NCBI RefSeq assembly: GCF_004684095.1
Contig: NZ_SRII01000010.1
Location: 182,449 to 246,448, forward strand
DNA length: 64,000 nucleotides
Origin: Hymenobacter sp. UV11
GTDB taxonomy: Bacteria > Bacteroidota > Bacteroidia > Cytophagales > Hymenobacteraceae
Direction of reading: 5' to 3'
Below the pieces are notes generated by a model. The model searched no databases. It was not told the DNA's origin and saw only the letters and a list, made by a program, of their open reading frames with translations. The position numbers and the translations under genes are program-made. Positions 35,637 to 44,595 of this stretch are shown here, in pieces. Within the stretch, counting starts at the first letter, position 1; every line of letters starts with the position of its first letter.

Positions 35637-36494
35637 CTACCAAAAGGTACGGCTAACGGCCAGCGTGCCGTAGAAAAAAGCGCTCGTGTCGCCGCCCGTG
35701 GGTATATGCAGCGGCACCAGATAGCTGGGTGTGGCGGCCACCACGTAGCGCCCGGCCGCGAAGCTGATTGGCAGCGAAAACGTGTAGCCCAATGAGCTGA
35801 ACGCCGGCGTGGCCGGCTCGGCAAAGGTGGTGGTAGTGGTGCCGTTGCGCCTGGTTTTGACCACCGCGGTCTGGCCCAGCGAGGAGGCGTAGAAGTGCTG
35901 GCTGCCCGCCCCAAACTCCACGGTGGGCTCGATGCTGAGCGTGTCGTGGGCCAGCATGGGCAGCTGAAAGCGGTGGCTCACGTCGAAAGTCAGCACAAAG
36001 TCATTTTTGCCACCCAGAAACAAGTCGGCGCTGGCGCTGGCCGTAATCAGCCCAAAAAACTGCGTAATACTGGCACTGAGGTCGTTGCGCAGCGATGCCT
36101 GCACCAGCGCGCTCTCACCGTACACGAACAGGCGCGTGTACTGCACCGTCCAGTACGTATCCGAATTGCTGACCGACTGCCAGCCCGCCATCAGCTCGCC
36201 AAAGTTGATAAATGGCTCGTGCAGGTAGGTGTAGGCATACGAGTGGTTGAGGTAGCCCGATGCGATGAAGCCGCTGGGGGCCTGGTAGGTAAGCGTGGTA
36301 CCGAAGTAGCCGCGGTCGTCGGCGGCCAGCGGGGCGCGCTGGAGGTAGGTGGTGCGGTTGGCCGTGGCCAGGCCCAGCGTGAGGCGGGGCGGGGGCGAAG
36401 TGGCCGCCGAGTCGGGGGGTAGGGCCGCAGCGGCCGCCGGCCCCGTCAGGAGCAGGCAGGCCGCTGGCAGCCAGCCAGGTAGTGAATGACGCAT
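35637..36494 (-). CDS. Outer-membrane beta-barrel-like hypothetical protein
   Basis: 285 residues from 36494 (MRHSLPGWLPAACLLLTGPA), where a signal peptide cut after AAAAA begins; a longer in-frame reading lacks a signal. The mature protein is a string of amphipathic beta strands rich in Tyr, Ser and Thr (GFIASGYLNHSYAYTYLHEP) and ends LAVSRTFW with a terminal aromatic residue, the hallmark of an outer-membrane barrel. Function unknown. It is divergent from the 36726 gene, also an envelope protein. Confidence 0.65.
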   Translation of the reverse strand: MRHSLPGWLPAACLLLTGPAAAAALPPDSAATSPPPRLTLGLATANRTTYLQRAPLAADDRGYFGTTLTYQAPSGFIASGYLNHSYAYTYLHEPFINFGELMAGWQSVSNSDTYWTVQYTRLFVYGESALVQASLRNDLSASITQFFGLITASASADLFLGGKNDFVLTFDVSHRFQLPMLAHDTLSIEPTVEFGAGSQHFYASSLGQTAVVKTRRNGTTTTTFAEPATPAFSSLGYTFSLPISFAAGRYVVAATPSYLVPLHIPTGGDTSAFFYGTLAVSRTFW

Positions 36495-36689
36495 GCAGAA
36501 GGCGAAGGAGGAGAACGTAAGCCGGCCCTCAAGCAAGTAGCCGGCCAGGAGAGAGCCATGAAGCCCCGGCTCACGCAAACCTCAACAAAAAGGACTGATG
36601 TTTGCGGCCGGCCTGGGGCCGGCTGCCAGACGGGCGCCGCCCCCGATAGTTTAGCGTTGTTGATAAAAATACCCGTTTTTTGCACTGGC

Positions 36690-36720
36690 TTGCCCCAATC
36701 CGGGTCCGGCCGGACCTTTG
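36690..36720 (+). promoter_or_regulatory. Promoter: TTG, 20 nt spacer, GACCTTTG
   Basis: The -33 TTG (36690-36692) and -7 box GACCTTTG (36713-36720, one mismatch to TAnnTTTG) are at ideal spacing. The ATG follows 5 nt later at 36726, so the transcript would begin at or beside the start codon. Confidence 0.6.
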
Positions 36721-36725
36721 TGCCC

Positions 36726-38882
36726 ATGAAAATATTAGTTTGGCGTAGCGTGTTGGCGGGTTTGGTGCTGTGGCTGGGTAGCCTCGCGCCGGCCCGCGCC
36801 CAGGGCTCGGCCCCCACCGCGCCGCTGCTGCGCAGCCTCTCGCTCACCTTCGACACGGTGCGCTACAGCCTTGGCGAACAGATGCTGACCGTGGCCGGCG
36901 AGCCCCGGCTCTACTTCTACTACCACAACGACGACCAGGTGGCCGAGCTGCGCCTCGTGCCTAGCCGGGCGGGGGGTAGGGCGCCGCGCCTGCTGCCCTC
37001 GCCCGATTTTGTGCTGCAAGACTCGCTCATTGCCGGGCCCAACGGCGAGTACCGGGGCATGCTGCACTTCCGCAACCTCACCGGGGCGCCGTTTGTGCGG
37101 CTGGCCTTTGCGCCGGCCGCCGACTCGGCCGGGCAGCTGGCGCGGGCGCAGCAGCTCGTGAGCCTGCTGCCCCTCACCCGCACCACCCTCGACGCGCGCC
37201 TCACCAGCCCCGAGCTGTTTATTGGCGAAGAAAAGGTAATTGAGCTGAGTACGAACAACCTGGCCAACGTGCGCGTGCCCAACGAGTGGACTAAAAACCA
37301 GGATGTGGACTACAAGCTGACGCGCGAGAAAAACGGTCTGTTTCTGCACCTCGTGCCCAATACCCTGGGGGGCCACGCGGTTATCGTGCGTGCCCAGACC
37401 GAGCGGCCCCACCTCGACGGGGCCGGCCGCCTCAGCTACCAGCTGCTGCCGCTGCGCCTCGACTTCGTGGTGCGGGCCAGCCGCCTACGCTTCCTCTCCG
37501 CCGACCGCAAGGACATTACCTACGACGAGGCGGGCCGCACGGCGGGCAGCGAATTGACCCTCGACGATGGCCACAACTTCGACCTGCGCCGCACCTACCG
37601 CATCGAGGGCCAGCAGGAGCCCGGCGGCGCGCTCATCGCCGAGCTGTACACCCGCAGCTATTTGTCTAACGACCGCGTGCTGTGCCAGCTGCGCGTGTAC
37701 AACACCCACCGCCAGGCCGATGGCTACCTCTACATCAAGGACGGCGACATGGCTAAGTACATCACCAACTTCGACATCACGCCCCGGCCGCGCATTGCCA
37801 CGCTCAGCGTGCTGCACCGCGGCGGCGACTGGACGACCAACACCACCATCAACCCCGGCGAAACCGTGGATGTGCGCTTCGAAGGCGAGTCGCTGCTGAA
37901 GGGCCGCTACCACTTCGATGGCGCCAACATCATCCCTTCGGACTCTTCCACGCGCTCCGAGAAGGTGGCGATTTTTCGGGTGCAGGTGCCGCTGAGCAGC
38001 GTGCGCAAGCGCATTGTGGTATACGATGGAAACTCGCCCACCGATTTCAGCCTGAACGTGAAGGAAGCCCAGCGGCCTCACCCGCTCAACTTCGTGCAGG
38101 TGAACTACGGCAACGGCCCGCACCCCATCAACCAACTCAACGGCCCTATTCTCTACGATAAGACGATTTCGGACGTTATTTTCAGCTTCAACAACAACGC
38201 CATCGACGAGAGCGGTAACCTCTACGGCCGCCAGTACCTGACGATGGACGTGCGCACCGTGGATGACAAGGGCAACCTCATCGACCAGCGCACTGTGGAC
38301 CAGTTCGTGGTGTGCCCCGGCGAGTCGTCGCCGCGCTACGCCTACTACCAGGGCAACGATTGCCAGGTGGGCAACTTCAGCCTCAACAGCATTCTGGGCC
38401 GCAAAACTTACGACCTCGACGCCTGGTACCGCATCATCATCACCGTGCGCGACGTTGCCGGGCAGTACAGCAGCAAGGGCTACTCGCAGCAGATTGAGCT
38501 GGTACTGCGCCGCCACGTCAACTTCGATATCAGCGTCAGCTTCCCGGCCGGCCTGCTCACCAAGTATGCCGGCGAATCCAGCTACAACAGCTTTGGTGGC
38601 ATTAGCCTGGCCACGCTGGCGCAGCTTAGCTTCTACGCCCCCGACCGAATTAATAAGCTGCGGCCCTACCGCGTCGGCGCCGGCTTCGTGGCCCTCAACG
38701 CCTTCAACCTCTCCAATGATAAGACTATAACGCGCGACTTGGGTATCGTCATCCTGGGTTCGGTAGTGCCGGTGCGCACGGGCGCGCGGCTCACGTTTCC
38801 CCTCTATTTGGGCGGGGGCTACCTGCTGTCGGCGGGCAAGCCCTTCCTGCTATTCGGGCCGGGCATCGGCGTCACGCTGTAG
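36726..38882 (+). CDS. Large secreted beta-rich hypothetical protein
   Basis: 718 residues from 36726 (MKILVWRSVLAGLVLWLGSL), with a signal peptide cut after ARA. I do not recognise a family. The body is all beta-like with Ig-style blocks (SLLPLTRTTLDARLTSPELF, TINPGETVDVRFEGESLLKG), and cysteines are few (VVCPGESS, GNDCQVGN). The C-terminal 130 residues look like membrane beta hairpins (GAGFVALNAFNLSN, RLTFPLYLGGGYLLS), so it may be held in the outer membrane. The start is backed by a well-spaced promoter 5 nt upstream. Codon use matches its neighbours. An envelope or surface-assembly role is only a guess. Confidence 0.7.
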   Translation: MKILVWRSVLAGLVLWLGSLAPARAQGSAPTAPLLRSLSLTFDTVRYSLGEQMLTVAGEPRLYFYYHNDDQVAELRLVPSRAGGRAPRLLPSPDFVLQDSLIAGPNGEYRGMLHFRNLTGAPFVRLAFAPAADSAGQLARAQQLVSLLPLTRTTLDARLTSPELFIGEEKVIELSTNNLANVRVPNEWTKNQDVDYKLTREKNGLFLHLVPNTLGGHAVIVRAQTERPHLDGAGRLSYQLLPLRLDFVVRASRLRFLSADRKDITYDEAGRTAGSELTLDDGHNFDLRRTYRIEGQQEPGGALIAELYTRSYLSNDRVLCQLRVYNTHRQADGYLYIKDGDMAKYITNFDITPRPRIATLSVLHRGGDWTTNTTINPGETVDVRFEGESLLKGRYHFDGANIIPSDSSTRSEKVAIFRVQVPLSSVRKRIVVYDGNSPTDFSLNVKEAQRPHPLNFVQVNYGNGPHPINQLNGPILYDKTISDVIFSFNNNAIDESGNLYGRQYLTMDVRTVDDKGNLIDQRTVDQFVVCPGESSPRYAYYQGNDCQVGNFSLNSILGRKTYDLDAWYRIIITVRDVAGQYSSKGYSQQIELVLRRHVNFDISVSFPAGLLTKYAGESSYNSFGGISLATLAQLSFYAPDRINKLRPYRVGAGFVALNAFNLSNDKTITRDLGIVILGSVVPVRTGARLTFPLYLGGGYLLSAGKPFLLFGPGIGVTL

Positions 38883-38921
38883 GGCTACCTTTACGGGTAG
38901 CGCTACTGCTCGCTGGCGCGC

Positions 38922-41057
38922 CTACCAGCGCCAGCCCAGCAGCGCCCCACCATACCAGTTGCGCCCCGGCGCGGGCTGAAAGTACTTGCTGGCGAAGGCG
39001 TTCAGGTCGTTGCCAAGGCTGTAGCGGCGGTCGGTGGCGTTCTCTACCCCCCCGTACACATCGAGGCTGAGCCGGCCGGCCAGCGTGCGCCGCCAACCGG
39101 CGCGGCTGCCGAATACCCAGTAGCCGGCTGCGTAGTCGGTGTTGGCATCATTAAGTGGCAGGGTGGCCTGGTGGCCGGCCGTGGGGCTGAGGTAAAAGCC
39201 CAGCGCCTGGCTGAAATCAAGGCCCACGCTGAGCGTGTGCGGCGCGGTGCCGGTGAGCTGGTTGCCGCCGTACTGCTGCCCGGTGGCCGACTCGTAGCTG
39301 CCAAACCGGAAGCGGTTGTAGGCGTAGCTGGCCCAGGCGCGCAGGCCCGCCGCCGGGCTGGCGGCGTCGGGGGGGGTAGGGGGCTGCCACAGCCAGCCGC
39401 TAGCCGCCACTTCGGCGCCGCGCTGGTGGGTGTCACCAGCATTGGCAAAGAGCTGGATGCCCTGCGCGTTGGAGCGCGACACGATGGTATTGCGCAGCTC
39501 CAAATCAAACAGCGCCATGTCGAAAACCAGCCGGCCGCCCAGCAGCGTGCCCCGGCTGCCCACCTCGTAGCTGGTGCCGCGCTCGGCCTGCAAGTCCTGG
39601 CTGATGGTGCCATCGGAGGGCCGCAGCTCGGCCTCGGTGGGCGGCGAAAAGCCCGTGCTCACGCTGGCGTAGGCCGAAATATTGGTAGTCAACTCCTTGA
39701 GCAGCGCCAGGCGCGGCGACACCTGGGGCTGAAAATCGCGCTCCACACCGTAGCCGGTAGGGTTGGTGGCGGCCGACGATATGCGGGCAATCTGGTAGCG
39801 CAGGCGGTTGTAGCTGGCCCCGGCCGTGAGCAGGAAGCCCGCCGGTAGCTCATAGTCGGCCTGGGCAAAAACGAAGCCCGTGCGGGTCCGAATCTCGTCG
39901 TCATAACGCAGGGTAGTGGGCGCGCCACCCACATTCTGGTAGCTGCGCGAATCAGTAAACGAGGCCTGAAACTCGCCGCCGCCCTGCATCCGCAGCGTGC
40001 GCCCGGCCAGCAGCCCGCGGTAGTGCAGCGCCGCCCGCCCGCCGCCGCCCAATATGGCATCGCGCTCCCAATCAACCAGATACGGCGTCTGCACGCTGGT
40101 GCTGCGACCATACACCGTGGCCACCGTGCGCCACTTATCCGAAATCCGGTACTCGTGCGTGAGCCCCAGCAACCCGGTTTGCGAAGCGTAGCTGGCCCGC
40201 TGCGCCACCGTGCCGGGGGCGGCTGCCGTGCCCGGCCGCGCCTGCCGCGGGTCCTGCTCATACTGAGCGCGCGTGAGGCCGCCCGGCAGCTGGTAATAGA
40301 GGTCGGTATAGAGCGCATGCACGGCCAGCGTCTGCCGGTCGGTGGGCGAAGTCTGGCCATCGAGCGCAAACACGTCGCGGCGCAGCGCGCTCTGCACGCG
40401 GTAGCCGTGCAGCTGCTGGTGGGCGTACTGGGCGCGGAAATAATCGCCGTTGGCCTTGCTCTGCTCCACGGCGGCCGTGAAGCGCCGCAACCCGAACGAG
40501 CCCACCGAGTAGCCCACCTGTGCCTGGCCCTGGCTGGCCGCGCCCGCCAATACCGGGGGGGTAGGGCGGCGGTTTTCGAGGCGCACCACGCCACCCGTGC
40601 CGGCCCCGTACACGCTGCCCGCCGGCCCCTTCAGCACCTCAATGCGCCCAATCTGCGCCGGGTCCAGGATGTTGAGCGGGCTCGTGCCATTCGCCTCCGT
40701 AAACGGAATGTCGAAGTAGTACATCTTCACATTGCGCACCCCAAATGGCGAGCGCAATGTGCTGCCCCGCACGCTGATGCGGTAGCTGCCCGTGGCGCGC
40801 TCCTCCAGCCGCACGCCCGGCAGCGTATTCACCGCCGAGGCCAGCGAGTTCTCATTAAAGCGCTGAATAATGGTGTTATCCACCACGCCCACTGCGGCGG
40901 CCGTGCGGCGCAGCGGCAGCCGCTCGCCGTAGCCAACTACCGTGGCGGCGGGCAGGGCGCGGGCATTGAGCGTGTCAAGAGGGGTAGGGGCCTGCTGCGC
41001 CGCCAGGCGCAGGGCTGGCAGCGTGAGCAGGGGTAGGAGAAAGTAGCGAAGCTGCAT
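38922..41057 (-). CDS. TonB-dependent outer-membrane receptor (FecA-like)
   Basis: A 711-residue receptor with signal peptide MQLRYFLLPLLTLPALRLAA. The TonB-box-like ATVVGYGERLP region is followed by a plug domain (SLASAVNTLPGVRLEERATG, RIEVLKGPAGSVYGAGTGGV) and a 22-strand barrel ending GALLGWRW with an aromatic residue. There is no carboxypeptidase-regulatory domain and no SusD partner, so it is of the siderophore, vitamin or metal class rather than SusC. Substrate unknown. It converges with the 36726 gene and is followed upstream by the hypothetical gene at 41128. Confidence 0.93.
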   Translation of the reverse strand: MQLRYFLLPLLTLPALRLAAQQAPTPLDTLNARALPAATVVGYGERLPLRRTAAAVGVVDNTIIQRFNENSLASAVNTLPGVRLEERATGSYRISVRGSTLRSPFGVRNVKMYYFDIPFTEANGTSPLNILDPAQIGRIEVLKGPAGSVYGAGTGGVVRLENRRPTPPVLAGAASQGQAQVGYSVGSFGLRRFTAAVEQSKANGDYFRAQYAHQQLHGYRVQSALRRDVFALDGQTSPTDRQTLAVHALYTDLYYQLPGGLTRAQYEQDPRQARPGTAAAPGTVAQRASYASQTGLLGLTHEYRISDKWRTVATVYGRSTSVQTPYLVDWERDAILGGGGRAALHYRGLLAGRTLRMQGGGEFQASFTDSRSYQNVGGAPTTLRYDDEIRTRTGFVFAQADYELPAGFLLTAGASYNRLRYQIARISSAATNPTGYGVERDFQPQVSPRLALLKELTTNISAYASVSTGFSPPTEAELRPSDGTISQDLQAERGTSYEVGSRGTLLGGRLVFDMALFDLELRNTIVSRSNAQGIQLFANAGDTHQRGAEVAASGWLWQPPTPPDAASPAAGLRAWASYAYNRFRFGSYESATGQQYGGNQLTGTAPHTLSVGLDFSQALGFYLSPTAGHQATLPLNDANTDYAAGYWVFGSRAGWRRTLAGRLSLDVYGGVENATDRRYSLGNDLNAFASKYFQPAPGRNWYGGALLGWRW

Positions 41058-41127
41058 GAAGGCGAAACAAGGTTGCTACGCCAAACGGCCAGGGGGGGGT
41101 AGGGGTTTGAAAGAATTGGTGCTTCTG

Positions 41128-41817
41128 TCAATCTTCCCACACTGCTTTGTCCGGGTACATGCGATAGAATTTAAATTCATCGAATGACTCGTAGAAAGTT
41201 GTCGAAGGAAAGCGCGGTGAAGATTCTTTCTTTCCTGACCACATTAAATGCACAATAGCAAAGCTTTTTCTACTATCTGTTGGGCAGTCAAGTTGAAATA
41301 ATACATCATCTGACGGGCCAAATCGGCAAAGCGCAGAGAACCGGCAGTTTGTCAACGGGTGCGCATGAGGTTGAACGGTGGCTGGCACATTGCCTAGTTC
41401 CTGGCGCAGCTCTAGCTCCAACGCTAATTTTTGCTCGATTGTTAGCGCTTCCCAAGGTTCTTCCACGAAGGGTCGGGGTGGCTCACTACTGATAAAATCG
41501 CTGAGTATATCGGCTGCAATACCCGCTATATCGATGCGTTTCGGCGCACTCGAAAATTCTGGTGAGTCGTCAATGGTATAGCCACCACGCGGCAACAAAA
41601 AATAGCCGTTGGCCAGCTGCGCATTAAGCCTTAAAGATTGCCACTTGCTGGCAGTTAGTGAAGTAGAGATGCAAAAATCCTGCACCGTCCGTTGCACCGT
41701 CTCATAATAAGCAGACGTTGGCAGCAGCTCTCCATAGATGTGGCCCATACTCCTGTCACCTAACAACAAGTCGGCGTGCCCTATCAGGATAGTATCGGCG
41801 TAGATGGCTGCCTGCAT
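41128..41817 (-). CDS. Hypothetical cytoplasmic protein
   Basis: 229 residues with no signal or membrane segment. I do not recognise the family. Two features stand out: an acidic middle (EEPWEALTIEQKLALELELR) and a C-terminal Phe/Tyr-rich patch (FYESFDEFKFYRMYPDKAVW). Its base composition is visibly lower in GC than neighbours and codon use is less biased, as for a transferred or orphan gene. It resembles in feel the small SMI1/immunity-type orphans of Bacteroidota, but no motif supports that. It is upstream of, and on the same strand as, the TonB-dependent receptor. Confidence 0.6.
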   Translation of the reverse strand: MQAAIYADTILIGHADLLLGDRSMGHIYGELLPTSAYYETVQRTVQDFCISTSLTASKWQSLRLNAQLANGYFLLPRGGYTIDDSPEFSSAPKRIDIAGIAADILSDFISSEPPRPFVEEPWEALTIEQKLALELELRQELGNVPATVQPHAHPLTNCRFSALCRFGPSDDVLFQLDCPTDSRKSFAIVHLMWSGKKESSPRFPSTTFYESFDEFKFYRMYPDKAVWED

Positions 41818-41853
41818 AGAACTAGGAAGGTTTCTTCAAATTGTCGGTCACCA

Positions 41854-41880
41854 GTGTAGAGACGCGACCCTTCGCGTCTC
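41854..41880. repeat. GTGTAG-family short hairpin
   Basis: GTGTAG (41854) leads into GAGACGCGA, loop CCCT, TCGCGTCTC, a perfect 9-bp stem. The same leading hexamer opens the hairpins at 29290, 47886 and 57867. Confidence 0.6.
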
Positions 41881-41982
41881 GTCGTTGAACGATTGCTGAC
41901 CAACGCACGCGCCAAGACTCGGTGGCCTGCAACATACGCGCTAAAAAGCCTCCTTTGCCAAAATTACCACAGAATCGGCCGG

Positions 41983-41990
41983 TAGCTTTG
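41983..41990 (+). promoter_or_regulatory. -7 box TAGCTTTG for TonB-dependent receptor gene
   Basis: Exact TAnnTTTG, 23 nt before the ATG at 42014. A TTTG at 41954 lies 25 nt upstream, a little far for the -33 element. Confidence 0.5.
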
Positions 41991-42013
41991 AGCAGTTTTA
42001 GTGGGTACTATTC

Positions 42014-44500
42014 ATGTTTGTTAAGAAAATAACAGGGCCGCTGGCCTTGCTGGCGCTGCTGAGCGTGCCCGCGCTGGCCCAGGCCCAGACCGGCGCCGTG
42101 CGCGGTACGCTGCTCGATGCCACTACCGGCCAGCCGGTGCCCTTTGCCTCCGTGGTGCTGCTGCACCTGCCCGATTCCACGGTTGTGGCCGATGCGCAAA
42201 CGGCCGAAACCGGCGCCTTTGCCCTGCAAAACCTGAAGCTCGGCACTTACGTGCTGCGGGCCAACGTGCTGGGTTACCGCGTGGGCCGGCGCGAAGTGAG
42301 CCTCACCAGCGCCGCGCCGGTGGCGCAGCTCGGCAGCCTGCGCCTGCGTCCGGCCGCCACCAAGCTCACCGAAGTGGTCGTAACGGCCGAGCGCCCGCCC
42401 GTGAGCACTGGCCTCGACAAGCGGGTGGTGAACGTGGCCAAGGACCTCACCGCCGTGGGCGGCACCGCCACCGATGTGCTTCAAAACGTGCCCTCGGTGG
42501 CCGTGGACCAGACCGGCGCCGTGAGTCTGCGCGGCAAGAGTGGCGTCACCATCTTCATCGATGGCAAGCCGACCGGGGCGGCGGGCGGCGCGGGCGGCGG
42601 CAGCCTCGACCAGATTGCGGCCAGCAGCATCGACCGCATTGAGGTTATTACCAACCCCTCGGCCCGCTACGACGCGGCTGGCTCGGCGGGCATCATCAAC
42701 ATTATTCTCAAGAAAAACCAGCGTGATGGCCTCAATGGCGTAGCAGCGGGGGGACTCGGGACGCGTAATAAGTACAATACCTCGCTCACGCTCAACTACC
42801 GCAAGGGCAAGCTGAACGCGTTTGGCTCGTATGATTTTCGGCACGACCAGCGCTTCACCAACGGTAGCCTCGACCAGACCACCAGCGGCCCGGTGCTCGA
42901 CCCCGCCACCGGCCAGCCCACCCCCGATGCGCACACCCTCTACCTGCACCAGGAGCGCAATGGCCTGGCTTACCAAACCTCGCACGCCGTGCGCCTGGGC
43001 CTGGAATACGCCCTACCCCACGACCAGACGCTGACGCTGGCCGCCCAGCCGCGCTTCAACACGTATTCGTCGGACGAAACTATCCTGTCGCGCCAACTGG
43101 ACCAGACCTTGAACCAGCCGGTGTACGTGGGCACCAGCGACCGCCAGAACGCGAGCCTCGGCCACAACAACTCGGCCGATTTCACCTTCGACTACCGCCG
43201 CGTGTGGCCCGCCCGGCCCGGCCGCGAGCTCACGGCCGGCGCCGTGTACACGCCCCTTTCGGCCGACAATGCCCTGGCCGCCGACCTGCGCTACCTCGGC
43301 GATGGCGTGCTGGCTACCCAGCAGCAGACCTTTCACACCAACCTGCACCAGGGCGCGGCACAGGTCGATTTTACGCAGCCGTTGGGCGAGAAGGGCCGCT
43401 TCGAAACCGGGGCCAAGAGCACCTGGCAGCGCTCCGATAACCGCTACGACTTCAGCAGCACCGCCACCAGCGCCAGCCCGGCGCTCACGCAGCAGTCGGT
43501 TTTCTTGTACCAGGAATACGTGCAGGCGCTCTACGCCAGCCTGGGCGGTGAGCTGGGCAAGCTGCACTACCAGGGTGGCCTGCGCCTGGAGCAAACCAAT
43601 ACCCATGGCCTGCAACAGCAAACGGGCCAGGAGTTTAGCCGCAGCTACCTCAACCTGTTTCCGAGCGGCACGCTGGCCTATGACCTGCCCCGCGAGCAGC
43701 AGGTGCAGCTCAGCTACTCGCGCCGGGTGCAGCGCCCCAACCAGGGCGAGCTGAACCCGTTTCTGGACCGCTCCGACCCGCTGAACCTGCGCGCCGGCAA
43801 CCCCGCGCTGCTGCCCGAGTACGAGGGCCAGGCCGAGCTGGGCTACCAGAAAGGCTTCGCTAACAAAGCCTCGGTGGCCGTGACGGGCTTCTACAGCCTC
43901 GAAACCCAGACGATTACCAGCTTTCGACAGGTCATCAGCGACCCGCTCACCGGCAACCAGGTCACGAGCAGCAGCCGCCTCAACATCGGCCAGGAAACCA
44001 ACTACGGCCTGGAATTGGTGGGCGCCCTACCCCTCGCCGCGTGGTGGAAGCTGAGTGGTTCGGCCTCGACCTTCCGCCGCCTCGTGCGCACCACGCTGCT
44101 GGCCTCCGACTACACCAACAGCAACATCGTGGGCACGACCCGCCTCAACTCGACCTTCACGCCCACCAAGAAATTCGACGTGCAGGTGTCGCTCAACTAC
44201 CGCTCGCCGGTGGTCACGGCCCAGGGCCGCCGCCTCACCTCCTTCAACGTCGATGCCGCCGCCAAGTACACTTTCCTGCCCGAAGACCGCGGCACGCTCA
44301 CGTTGCGCGTGTCAGATGTTTTTAATACGTTGCAATTCAACTTCCTAGCCTACGGTCCCGGCCTCGACTCGCAGAGCTACAACAAGCGCGAGTCGCGGGT
44401 AGCGTTCCTCAATTTCAGCTATCGCTTCGGCCGCGACGGTGAATCGGCTAAGTCCAAGCGCAAGGAGGAAAAAGAGGACGCCGGCCGTGGCTTCGAGTAA
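42014..44500 (+). CDS. TonB-dependent receptor / outer membrane beta-barrel family protein
   Basis: 828 residues. Signal peptide (ALLALLSVPALAQAQ), then a carboxypeptidase-regulatory-like domain (about 25-105, GAVRGTLLDATTGQPVPFAS), a plug (EVVVTAERPPVSTGLDKRVV, IEVITNPSARYDAAGSAGII) and a long OMP_b-brl_3-type barrel (about 380-800). A very basic/acidic tail (AKSKRKEEKEDAGRGFE) follows the last strand, which is unusual because outer-membrane barrels normally end on an aromatic residue. This family is common in Bacteroidota without a SusD partner; substrate unknown. The gene 95 nt downstream encodes a TonB C-terminal domain. Confidence 0.9.
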   Translation: MFVKKITGPLALLALLSVPALAQAQTGAVRGTLLDATTGQPVPFASVVLLHLPDSTVVADAQTAETGAFALQNLKLGTYVLRANVLGYRVGRREVSLTSAAPVAQLGSLRLRPAATKLTEVVVTAERPPVSTGLDKRVVNVAKDLTAVGGTATDVLQNVPSVAVDQTGAVSLRGKSGVTIFIDGKPTGAAGGAGGGSLDQIAASSIDRIEVITNPSARYDAAGSAGIINIILKKNQRDGLNGVAAGGLGTRNKYNTSLTLNYRKGKLNAFGSYDFRHDQRFTNGSLDQTTSGPVLDPATGQPTPDAHTLYLHQERNGLAYQTSHAVRLGLEYALPHDQTLTLAAQPRFNTYSSDETILSRQLDQTLNQPVYVGTSDRQNASLGHNNSADFTFDYRRVWPARPGRELTAGAVYTPLSADNALAADLRYLGDGVLATQQQTFHTNLHQGAAQVDFTQPLGEKGRFETGAKSTWQRSDNRYDFSSTATSASPALTQQSVFLYQEYVQALYASLGGELGKLHYQGGLRLEQTNTHGLQQQTGQEFSRSYLNLFPSGTLAYDLPREQQVQLSYSRRVQRPNQGELNPFLDRSDPLNLRAGNPALLPEYEGQAELGYQKGFANKASVAVTGFYSLETQTITSFRQVISDPLTGNQVTSSSRLNIGQETNYGLELVGALPLAAWWKLSGSASTFRRLVRTTLLASDYTNSNIVGTTRLNSTFTPTKKFDVQVSLNYRSPVVTAQGRRLTSFNVDAAAKYTFLPEDRGTLTLRVSDVFNTLQFNFLAYGPGLDSQSYNKRESRVAFLNFSYRFGRDGESAKSKRKEEKEDAGRGFE

Positions 44501-44595
44501 AAAGAGGGGGGTAGGGCCTGGCGGTTCACGCGGTCTACAGGTTAGTCATGTTGCTTTGTGAGAGCGGTAGGCTATTAGCTGCTAGCTACTTACCT

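Noticed and set aside
37485..38516. 343-residue minus-strand frame inside the 36726 gene
   Set aside because: Antisense shadow with no start signal and Val/Ala/His bias; the plus-strand frame has a signal peptide and promoter.
38883..38901. Short hairpin GCTACC-GGTAGC after the 36726 gene
   Set aside because: Six-bp stem with no U-run; probably chance.
42008..42985. 325-residue minus-strand frame over the TonB-dependent receptor
   Set aside because: Opposite strand carries the clear carboxypeptidase-regulatory and plug domains.
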